Assembly (NCBI RefSeq): GCF_018883605.1
Contig: NZ_JAHLEM010000053.1
Coordinates: 1-64,000, forward strand
Direction: 5' to 3'
Origin: Streptomyces niphimycinicus
GTDB lineage: Bacteria > Actinomycetota > Actinomycetes > Streptomycetales > Streptomycetaceae
DNA: 64,000 nt
The stretch's first letter is position 1. Each line of letters opens with the position of its first letter. Of the stretch, positions 37,502 through 44,491 are shown piece after piece. The translations under genes and the position numbers were made by a program. The notes under the pieces were generated by a model. That model was not told the origin of the DNA, ran no database searches, and saw only the letters and a program-made list of their open reading frames with translations.

Positions 37502-38891
37502 ACGCGACATGATCCGACTGGTCGGCACTCCTGGTTTCCGCCGGTGGCTCGACCAAATCCACAACATCGGTGGCTGCGCCGATCCTATTTACCTGGCTGG
37601 GCGGACCATAACCCGCAATGCTGTCACGGGTGCCGTAATGCGCGTCTACACCACCACTGATGAACCGGGCGGCGTGTTGGCCCTGCGGTGCGGCAATAGG
37701 CGTGAGACACGCTGTGCGCCATGCTCGCGCATCCACGCTGGCGACACATTCCATTTGGTACGGGCCGGGCTCCTGGGCGGCAAGGAAGTCCCCTCGACAG
37801 TTACTGGGCATCCTCGGCTGTTCGTCACCCTGACGGCGCCTGGATTCGGTGCCGTACACAGAGCCACAGACTCAATGGACCGTAAGTGTCGCCCTCGCCG
37901 TGATGGCGGGGAATGCCCGCATGGAAGGCCGATCGGCTGCAATCAGGTTCATTCTGAAGCTGACCCAAGAGTGGGACAGCCCATATGTAGTCGGTGTTAC
38001 GACTACGCGGCACATGTGCTCTGGCACGCAAAGGCAGGGGCACTCTGGAATAGGACAACGATTCTGATCAGGCGTCACCTTGCGGCGGCTATGGGAATTA
38101 CACAGAGAACACTCAATTCCCATCTCCGCGTCTCGTTCGCCAAGGTGGCCGAGTACCAGAAACGCGGAGCTATCCACCTGCATGCCGTGATGCGCGTTGA
38201 TGGCCCCTCCGGGCCCAAGGATGCTCCGCCCTCTGAGGCCACGACGGAGGTTGTTGAGACGGTCGTCCGAAGCGCTGTAGAGGCAGCAGAGACCCGTACG
38301 CCATACGCCCCGGGCCTGGGGGAGCACGTCATCCGTTGGGGCGCTGAGATCGACGTACACGCGATCCACAGTGTGAACTCGGAGATTGGCGATGTGCCGA
38401 TGACCGATGAGGCCGTTGCCGCGTACATCGCGAAGTACGTGTCCAAGAGCGTGGGGGAAGTGGGAGGCATTGACCGGCGTATCACATCCGCCGGTGAGAT
38501 CGATCGGCTGCGGGTCAGCCCCCATGCGCGCGCTCTCATGGGTACCTGCTGGCGTCTGGGCGGCGTAGTGGAGCTGGCCCCGCTGCGGCTGCGTCTGTGG
38601 GCTCATGCACTCGGCTACCGGGGCCATGTACTCACCAAGAGTCGACGCTACTCCACCACCTATGAGCAACTGCGCGCCGTCCGTGCTGAATACCGAAAGA
38701 CGAAAGCGGCTGGCGGGGCAGTCTCGGCTGATGTGCCTACAGAAGTTGAGTCCGCGTGGAGATACGTGCGGTCGGGACATACACCCGCTGAGGCAGAGAT
38801 AGCAGCGGGGGTTTCACAAGACCTTTCCCGTAACCGCGACGTAGGCCGCTCCGAGCTAAGTAATGATGAGGGAGGGCGGGATTATGACTGA
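37419..38891 (+). CDS. Rolling-circle replication initiator (RepSA-like)
   Basis: 490 aa. Motif 1 FVTLTAPGFG (135-144), a Cys/His-rich zinc-binding stretch (CRPRRDGGECPHGRPIGC and CSRCYDY), HUH motif HLHAVMRVDG (253 onward) and the catalytic Tyr region AYIAKYVSKSVGE (Tyr336/Tyr340). It is of the RepSA class of pSAM2. It would nick the double-strand origin and start rolling-circle replication of the excised circle. Followed by a short gene overlapping its stop. Confidence 0.87.
   Translation: MTSPWDTPRARRSALEIAERLRTLSETERDMIRLVGTPGFRRWLDQIHNIGGCADPIYLAGRTITRNAVTGAVMRVYTTTDEPGGVLALRCGNRRETRCAPCSRIHAGDTFHLVRAGLLGGKEVPSTVTGHPRLFVTLTAPGFGAVHRATDSMDRKCRPRRDGGECPHGRPIGCNQVHSEADPRVGQPICSRCYDYAAHVLWHAKAGALWNRTTILIRRHLAAAMGITQRTLNSHLRVSFAKVAEYQKRGAIHLHAVMRVDGPSGPKDAPPSEATTEVVETVVRSAVEAAETRTPYAPGLGEHVIRWGAEIDVHAIHSVNSEIGDVPMTDEAVAAYIAKYVSKSVGEVGGIDRRITSAGEIDRLRVSPHARALMGTCWRLGGVVELAPLRLRLWAHALGYRGHVLTKSRRYSTTYEQLRAVRAEYRKTKAAGGAVSADVPTEVESAWRYVRSGHTPAEAEIAAGVSQDLSRNRDVGRSELSNDEGGRDYD
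37429..37486 (+). other. Candidate double-strand origin inside rep
   Basis: CTTGGGA at 37429-37435 resembles CTTG-type nick sites of pC194/pSAM2-class replicons. A few bases on, GGCGCTCCGC (37450-37459) and GCGGAGCGCC (37470-37479) form a perfect 10-bp stem, extended by GTGCG/CGCAC. Nick motif beside a hairpin in the start of rep is a typical origin arrangement. Inference only. Confidence 0.45.
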
Positions 38892-39051
38892 GCGGCACGG
38901 CAGGGTCAATCGAAATGATCCTGCCGTGCGCGCTTGGGTGGTTCGCCATTTGGCGCGTGCTCCGGATCTAACTAATGAGGAGCGGGTACATCTGCGGTCG
39001 CTTCTTCGGGGGTTTGGTCAGAGGGGCGACCCCCCTGCTCCCGCCAGATAG
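38884..39051 (+). CDS. AICE 55-aa protein after rep (possible directionality factor)
   Basis: ATG 38884 with GGAGGGCGGG upstream, overlapping the rep stop. MTERHGRVNRNDPAVRAWVV then ARAPDLTNEERVHLRSLL. It sits in the position of xis in pSAM2-type operons and convergently overlaps the integrase end by 80 bp. Could be the recombination directionality factor; no sequence evidence beyond position and small basic helical character. Confidence 0.5.
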   Translation: MTERHGRVNRNDPAVRAWVVRHLARAPDLTNEERVHLRSLLRGFGQRGDPPAPAR

Positions 39052-40747
39052 GAATTACGGTATCGGGGTCGAATTTACCTCGGCCTTTAGGGCCTTTGAG
39101 GAGTTGTATGTGTTTCATGTAGCGCTTTATTATCGCGCGCTTCTCAACGTTGTTCCCTGACCTCCATAGCATGAGGTCGCTCTCTACGGCTTGGGGGTCA
39201 GGGGCAGAACCTAGATCATCGAGTTTCTCGACAAGCTCTCGAATCTTCTTTGATATCACTCCGATGTGTTCGTAGTAGTCCTCATTCGACCACCCAACGT
39301 CAGAGAGTTCTCCGCGCTCCCATTTTCCTTTAAGTTGCTCCTTTTCCTCGATCGCTGCACTTTTCTGTGCCTCTAGTTCGGCGTGCTGCTCGATGATCTC
39401 TTCATCTTCTTCATTGCTTTCGTTGAGTGAGGCCCCTAGTTTCTCTATTAGGAACTCTTCCATGAGTATGTTTATGAGATCGTCAAGGGGTTCCATCTTT
39501 CGTGAGGTCGAGCCGCATGCGCCGTTACGGCCACGCGACGGGCAACGGTATACGTGGTATTTCACCTGTCCATTCCAGCGGCCTTCCATGGGCTTCTTGC
39601 ATTTATAGCAGCGCACAATCCCTGTCAGTAGGTACTTTCCGTATTCATGTCCTCCGACGGGTGTGGTGTCTACTCCATTCTGCTCCTGGCGTGCTTTAAG
39701 GATGCCCTGGGCTTTGAACCATGTCTGTGGGGACACGATTTCATCCCAGGTTCCCATCACGGGATTCCCGTTCTCGTCGGTGAGTAGTTTGGACATTCCG
39801 TCATGCTGCTTGGATGGTTCGAGTCGATGGCGTCCGCTGTAGAGAACCATTCCCGCGTATCGGGGATTCGACAGAATGAGTTTGACCGTGGCCGTGGTCC
39901 AATCGCCTCCGCCCGGAGAGCGGATTCCTGAAAGTGTCAGTCCTCGTGTGATGGACGACGGAGTACCGTTCTCTTCCACTAGCTCGCGGAAGATGCGCCT
40001 TATGACTTCCGCCTCTTCCTCAATCTTCGTACCTGCGTCCTCGCCTTTGCGTACCCATCCGTAACCGAGGCGGCCTATAGGGATTCCTACCTCGGCTGCT
40101 GCTAATGTGTCTCGGGCAACGCGTCGGGCTGTGTCCTGAGACTGCTTCAACAGCATGACGCACATTACGCGCGCCATATTGCAGTCGGATTCCCTGACTA
40201 GATTGAGTTCGCTGGTTGCTCCGATGGCGGGCCGTTTCACTTCGTTGACGACGTTCGCTAGATCTTCGAGGTCCCTGGGTTGCCTAACTAGGCGATCCAA
40301 GTCATAGAAGACTATTCCGTCAATTACCCCATTGAGTAGATCTTTCAGCATTCGCTGGAAATCTTTGCGAAGAACCACCCAATCCACCCCACCGTCAGGA
40401 CGAGTGATCCTCTTCTTCTTATAGGCGCTGGTGTCGTCGTCTATATAGAGGTCGGCGAACGGGCCCCACCCGAGGGCCTGGCGCTTGGCCTCGATGTCCT
40501 CGGTCTGTCGTTCGATGGCGGTCTTCCTCTTGGACGCCTCCTTCCTGGCTCGTCGTTCTTCGTTAATGTCATGCATAGAGAGACGTAGGTATCCGCCCGG
40601 TCGCTGTGGTACGTACTGCGCGTAGCCCGCAGAGAGGTCAAGGGTGGTCGTGCGGCCTCGCTCGCGTAGCTGCGTGATCATCGGGTCGTCGATGCCGGAT
40701 ACGGCGGACAGGTCAAGCGTGTTGGCCGTGAAGGGAGTAGGGGACAT
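38972..40747 (-). CDS. Large serine integrase of the AICE
   Basis: 591 aa from ATG 40747, with a perfect AGGAGG 7 bp before. An unusual 50-residue N-terminal extension precedes the resolvase domain, whose catalytic Ser is in YLRLSMHD (Ser57). DRLVRQPRDLEDL (151 onward), the recombinase domain (GIPIGRLGYGWVRKG), a zinc ribbon (VRCYKCKKP...CPSRGRNGACG) and a coiled coil (EEDEEIIEQHAELEAQKSAA) follow. It would recombine attP with attB. Its start codon overlaps the ATG of the restored RDD gene on the opposite strand, and its ribosome site lies inside that gene's first codons. Confidence 0.92.
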   Translation of the reverse strand: MSPTPFTANTLDLSAVSGIDDPMITQLRERGRTTTLDLSAGYAQYVPQRPGGYLRLSMHDINEERRARKEASKRKTAIERQTEDIEAKRQALGWGPFADLYIDDDTSAYKKKRITRPDGGVDWVVLRKDFQRMLKDLLNGVIDGIVFYDLDRLVRQPRDLEDLANVVNEVKRPAIGATSELNLVRESDCNMARVMCVMLLKQSQDTARRVARDTLAAAEVGIPIGRLGYGWVRKGEDAGTKIEEEAEVIRRIFRELVEENGTPSSITRGLTLSGIRSPGGGDWTTATVKLILSNPRYAGMVLYSGRHRLEPSKQHDGMSKLLTDENGNPVMGTWDEIVSPQTWFKAQGILKARQEQNGVDTTPVGGHEYGKYLLTGIVRCYKCKKPMEGRWNGQVKYHVYRCPSRGRNGACGSTSRKMEPLDDLINILMEEFLIEKLGASLNESNEEDEEIIEQHAELEAQKSAAIEEKEQLKGKWERGELSDVGWSNEDYYEHIGVISKKIRELVEKLDDLGSAPDPQAVESDLMLWRSGNNVEKRAIIKRYMKHIQLLKGPKGRGKFDPDTVIPIWREQGGRPSDQTPEEATADVPAPH

Positions 40748-42476
40748 GGCGACGCCTCCTAGTAGCGGGAGTTCAGCAGAAATGCCCGGGGTTGGGTACT
40801 ACCCTGATCCGTCCATCCCCGGTTACATCCGTTACTGGAACGGTGCCGCCTGGGTGCCCGGCACCAGCCGTCCCGCCCCGGCCGCGGGCGAGGCCATGCC
40901 CGCGCCGCCGCCCGGCATCACCCATACCCAGGTGATCAGCCCGGCGCCGGACGAGACCGGCCCGATGTTCCTGGACGAGGAGCCGGCGCCGCGGCCCGCG
41001 GAGGAGACCGGCAGGGCACTGCCCGAGCTGCGCCGGAGCGCCGAGATGGACGTCCGGGGCGCGGGCGGGTCGCCCGAGGCCGCGGCCGGTGGCATGGGGG
41101 CGCAGCCGGTGCCGCCCGGCGGCGTCCCGGCGTCCGTCGACTGGAACGATCCCCAGCGGCTGCACGGCACCCGTCCCGATGCCGGGTCGGCCTGGCAGGC
41201 GGACGCGTCCCGGCAGGGCGGATTCGGCGGTGAGCAGGACCACCGGGTCTCCTGGGGCTCGGAGACGGACGAACCCGGCGACGCCCAGGACGGTGGCGCC
41301 CAGGACGGTGGCGGGCAGTGGCCCGGTGTGCCCGACCCGCGGCGGGCGGGCCCGGGCGAGGGCGCCGGACGCGATGAGGGCACGTTGACCATGCGCGCGG
41401 GCGCGAGCGGGGGGACGGTGGACCGCTCGACGCAGGCCCTGCCGCCGGTGTGCCGGGCCCCGGAGCTGCCCTCGGCGGACGACGGCGCCGCGCCCGCCGC
41501 GGCGAGCGACGGGACGATGACGATCCGCGCGGTGGGGCGCGGCGACGGAGCGGCACCTACGACGAGCCAGGGCCAGGGCCAGGGCCAGGGGCAGGGGCAG
41601 GGGCAGGGACAGCGTCACGGCCAGGGCCGGAACCCGGAGTCCGGCCGCGACGACGGGACGATGGCGATCCGGGCGATCGGCCGTGGCGGCTCGCGCAAGG
41701 GCGCCGAAGCGGCACCCCCGGCCCAGCCCCAGCCCCAGCAGCCCCACCAGCCCCCGCAGACACACCAGCCTCAGCAGCCGTACCAGTCCCAGCAGCCCTT
41801 CGGCGGTATCCCCGCCCAGGGCGGTGGCCCGGCCTGGCAGCAGCAGGGGCACCCGTTCGCCCAGCAGCCCGGCCCGGCACAGGGCGCGCCACAGGCCGCA
41901 CCGCATGGCGCCCCGCCGGGCGCGCCCGAGGGCGTCATCCCCTGGAAGCCGCCCGTCGACAACCCCTTCCTCCAGGCCGCCCAGGCCCAGGGACGGCCCG
42001 CCCCGCTCGGCCGCCGCCTCGCCGCCCGGCTGATCGACACGGTCGTGCTGCTCGGCGTGGTCGGCGCCGTCGCGTTCCCGCTGTGGGGCAAGGCGAGCGA
42101 CCATATCGACGAGAAGGTCGAGACGGCCAAGCAGAGCGGCGAGACCGTCACGGTCTACTTCCTGGACGGCACCACCAGCGGCTATCTCGGCATCGTCCTC
42201 GGGCTGCTGCTCGTCCTCGGCATCGTCCTGGAGACGCTGCCGACCGCCAAGTGGGGCCGCACGCTGGGCAAGAAGCTGAGCGGGGTGCGGGTGCTGGACA
42301 TCGAGGGGCACGACACCCCGTCCTTCGGCGCCGCACTGCGCCGCTGGCTGGTCTACTCGGTGCTGGGGGTGCTCGTCATCGGTGTGCTGAACGTGCTGTG
42401 GTGCCTGTTCGACCGCCCGTGGCGGCAGTGCTGGCACGACAAGGCGGCCCGCACCTTCATCGCGGCGGCCGACTGA
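40746..42476 (+). CDS. RDD-family membrane protein with element-supplied N-terminus
   Basis: 576 aa from ATG 40746 (AAGGGAG ribosome site at 40731). The first 20 codons (MATPPSSGSSAEMPGVGYYP) are AICE DNA; the host gene resumes at D-P-S-I-P-G-Y-I-R-Y-W-N-G. A long disordered Pro/Gly/Gln-rich region (about 40-425) with MTIRA-type motifs repeated (LTMRA, MTIRA, MAIRA) precedes the RDD domain with transmembrane helices (APLGRRLAARLIDTVVLLGV to the C-terminal WRQCWHDKAARTFI). RDD proteins are membrane proteins, some acting in ion transport. Native start is at 29023. A second in-frame ATG at 40782 is an alternative. Confidence 0.85.
   Translation: MATPPSSGSSAEMPGVGYYPDPSIPGYIRYWNGAAWVPGTSRPAPAAGEAMPAPPPGITHTQVISPAPDETGPMFLDEEPAPRPAEETGRALPELRRSAEMDVRGAGGSPEAAAGGMGAQPVPPGGVPASVDWNDPQRLHGTRPDAGSAWQADASRQGGFGGEQDHRVSWGSETDEPGDAQDGGAQDGGGQWPGVPDPRRAGPGEGAGRDEGTLTMRAGASGGTVDRSTQALPPVCRAPELPSADDGAAPAAASDGTMTIRAVGRGDGAAPTTSQGQGQGQGQGQGQGQRHGQGRNPESGRDDGTMAIRAIGRGGSRKGAEAAPPAQPQPQQPHQPPQTHQPQQPYQSQQPFGGIPAQGGGPAWQQQGHPFAQQPGPAQGAPQAAPHGAPPGAPEGVIPWKPPVDNPFLQAAQAQGRPAPLGRRLAARLIDTVVLLGVVGAVAFPLWGKASDHIDEKVETAKQSGETVTVYFLDGTTSGYLGIVLGLLLVLGIVLETLPTAKWGRTLGKKLSGVRVLDIEGHDTPSFGAALRRWLVYSVLGVLVIGVLNVLWCLFDRPWRQCWHDKAARTFIAAAD
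40806..40810. other. attR core of the AICE
   Basis: GATCC in the Asp-Pro codons of the RDD gene, matching 29080-29084 in phase. Element-side arm GGTTGGGTA at 40790-40798. Confidence 0.75.
41567..41608 (+). repeat. Seven 6-bp repeats encoding Gln-Gly
   Basis: CCAGGG or GCAGGG units in the RDD gene give (Q-G)n in the disordered region; probably length-variable. Confidence 0.8.
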
Positions 42477-42626
42477 GCACGGCCGCGGCCGACTGAGTGC
42501 CGCCGCTTCCCTCCCGACCCCTGAGCCGCCGCCCCGCCCGCCTCCGCTGAGGCGGATGGACGATCCCGATCGCCCGAACGGTGCGCGCCGGATGCGACCG
42601 GCCCGGCTCCGGGGTCGACTCGGGCC

Positions 42627-43202
42627 ATGAGCACCGACCAGCCGCCCCCCGGGCCCGATGAGCCCCGGGACGGGGACAGCAGCGATCCGTTCGCCAAATA
42701 TCCGCGGGCGAACGGCTCCCCGTACGGGGACCACACCGCCGGAGCCGAGCCGTACGCCGGGATGCCGCCGCTCGCGCACCTCGGCCGCCGTCTGATCGCC
42801 CGGATCATCGACGCGCTGCTCATCGGCATCCCGGTCGGGCTCGTGCTGAGCGCGATCGCGAGCGGCTACGACCCGGTCGACGGCAGCGTCCACTCGACCA
42901 TCGTCACGCTGATCTACGTCCTGATCTACTTCGTCTATGAGGGTCTGATGCTGACCCGGGACGGTCAGACCGTCGGCAAGAAGGTGATGCGGATCCGGGT
43001 CGCCCTGCTGGAGAACGGCCAGCCGCCGGCCGGTCAGGCGGGCTGGGTGCGCGCGGGGGTGTATGCCCTGCCCGAGATCGTGCCCTGCTGTGGCTTCGTC
43101 TTCTGGCTGATCAATGTGTTGTGGTGCACCTGGGACCGGCCCTACCGGCAGTGCCTGCACGACAAGGCGGCCAAGACCCTGGTGGTCTCGGCCGTGCCCT
43201 GA
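42627..43202 (+). CDS. RDD-family membrane protein, second of three tandem paralogs
   Basis: 191 aa. Hydrophilic N-terminal 50 residues (Pro/Asp/Gly-rich) then the RDD domain starting LGRRLIARIIDALLIGIPVG, with an Arg-Asp core and helices to FVFWLINVLWCTWD; ends RQCLHDKAAKTLVVS. Same orientation as its neighbours; about 150 bp from the first paralog, so it may have its own promoter. Confidence 0.85.
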   Translation: MSTDQPPPGPDEPRDGDSSDPFAKYPRANGSPYGDHTAGAEPYAGMPPLAHLGRRLIARIIDALLIGIPVGLVLSAIASGYDPVDGSVHSTIVTLIYVLIYFVYEGLMLTRDGQTVGKKVMRIRVALLENGQPPAGQAGWVRAGVYALPEIVPCCGFVFWLINVLWCTWDRPYRQCLHDKAAKTLVVSAVP

Positions 43203-43400
43203 GCCCCCGGCCCCGAGCCCCCCGAGTCCCCGGGCGCCTGAGTCCCCGGCCCCCGGCCCCCGGGGCCCCGGGCCTCTGAGCCCCCGGGCCCCCCAATCCC
43301 GGGGCGCCTGAGCCCCCAGCCCCCGAGCCCTCCAGCCCCCGCGCCCCGGAGGTGCCACCCTGAGCTTCCGGTCCACCGGGAGCGCTGATGTAATCGGGGC
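43203..43400. other. Low-complexity CCCC/GGGCC spacer
   Basis: The gap between the second and third RDD genes is built from degenerate repeats of CCCCGAGCCCC and GGGCC types. No coding or regulatory signal seen. Confidence 0.6.
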
Positions 43401-43907
43401 ATGGCCCCCGACCCGCTGTCCTCGCCCCCGCACGCGTTCCCCGCCGGGATGCCCCCGCTGGCCACCCCTGGTCAGCGCTTCGCCGCCCGGCTCATCGACA
43501 TCGTCGTCCTCGGCGTCATCTGGACGGTGGCGCTCATCGCGACCGGCGCGCTCCAGTACACGATGAACCACCCGGGCGAGCAGCACATGGGCAAGGTGAC
43601 CCTCGCGCTCATCATCACGATGGCCGTCTACTTCGGCTACGAGGGCGTCATGCTGGCCCGCAGCGGACAGACGCTCGGCAAGAGGGCGCTGCGCATCCGG
43701 GTGGCGATGCTCTCCGACGGGGATGTGCCGGCCGGTCAGGGCTGGGTCCGCGCGGCGGTCTACGTACTGCCCGGGATGCTGATCCCGCTGCTCGTCGGCA
43801 CGGTTTTCTGGCTGGTCAACTCGGCCTCACTGCTGTGGGACAAGCCGTTCCAGCGCTGTCTGCACGACAAGGCCGCGCGGACCGTGGTGGTGTCAGCCGC
43901 GCATTGA
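43401..43907 (+). CDS. RDD-family membrane protein, third tandem paralog
   Basis: 168 aa, the shortest of the three. RDD domain begins PGQRFAARLIDIVVLGVIW and ends FQRCLHDKAARTVVVS. Three to four membrane helices. The 3' end overlaps the convergent small membrane gene by 15 bp. Confidence 0.85.
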   Translation: MAPDPLSSPPHAFPAGMPPLATPGQRFAARLIDIVVLGVIWTVALIATGALQYTMNHPGEQHMGKVTLALIITMAVYFGYEGVMLARSGQTLGKRALRIRVAMLSDGDVPAGQGWVRAAVYVLPGMLIPLLVGTVFWLVNSASLLWDKPFQRCLHDKAARTVVVSAAH

Positions 43908-44174
43908 GTCGGCGTGCGCCCTGGTGCGCGCCCCCGCCGCGTCGGCCGGTCCGGACCCCGCCGCGGGGCTGCTGGTGCGCACGGTGCGGCTGGGGCGGGA
44001 GATCCGGACCACCGGCACGGTGACGGCGACGAGAAGCCCGGACGCGAGCCCGACCACGGTGACCACCGCGATACCGAGTCCCGATCGGGTCTGGGACAGC
44101 AGCAGCATGGCGAAGGTCGAAAGAACGACGGTGGCCGAACCATAGACAAGCTGTGCAGGAGTCGGACGCGGCAT
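43893..44174 (-). CDS. Small membrane protein, two helices
   Basis: 93 aa from ATG 44174: MPRPTPAQLVYGSATVVLST, with two hydrophobic segments (to residue about 25 and 35-58) and a basic Ala/Ser tail. GAGGA lies 12 bp upstream; a TTG at 44192 is an alternative. Unknown function. Confidence 0.6.
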   Translation of the reverse strand: MPRPTPAQLVYGSATVVLSTFAMLLLSQTRSGLGIAVVTVVGLASGLLVAVTVPVVRISRPSRTVRTSSPAAGSGPADAAGARTRAHADSMRG

Positions 44175-44491
44175 GGCGGTATCCGTCCTCAAGGGCGATA
44201 TGCAGGGGGCATGGGTCAGGCTGATGTGACCGTCAGCTCGACTCTACGGTGGTGAATGCCCGAGGGGGAACGGAAGTAAGCGTGACCTCACCCACGGCGC
44301 CGTTGCACAGGGGGCGCACAGAATCATCGGCTGTTCCAACCGGCGCGCACGGCGCGCCCGTTGCTGTCCGTTAATCGGAACGCCGGGATCGCAGAACGTA
44401 CTTGTCTCATCAGTCCAAGTCAAGGTCTGTCTTTTCTCCTGCCACTCCGGTCAAATGTCCGGCACCGGTGTGAAAGGGGAGGACTGAGCGA
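44175..44491. other. Intergenic region before the M6 protease
   Basis: About 300 bp without a gene between divergent genes. It must hold both promoters. GGGGAGGA lies just before GTG 44492. A GGAACG hexamer and several short GC dyads are present, none convincing as a named site. Confidence 0.5.

Larger units (their letters stand above)
29080..40810. mobile_element. AICE with serine integrase inserted in an RDD-family gene
   Basis: The 11.73-kb segment (counting both cores) between the two GATCC cores has visibly lower GC and different codon usage than its flanks. It encodes the AICE set: serine integrase, rolling-circle Rep, TraB/FtsK-type translocase, GntR (KorSA-like) and XRE-TPR regulators, and about 15 small proteins. 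Its boundaries follow from the split RDD reading frame at both ends. Most described AICEs use tyrosine integrases and tRNA genes, so this integration mode is unusual. Confidence 0.88.

Noticed and set aside
42341..42476. Possible hypermutable terminus of the first RDD gene
   Set aside because: Low-complexity only in the N-terminal part; the C-terminal domain is conserved and intact.
40773..43586. Minus-strand ORF of 937 codons across the RDD genes
   Set aside because: Same cause; the plus strand encodes conserved membrane proteins.
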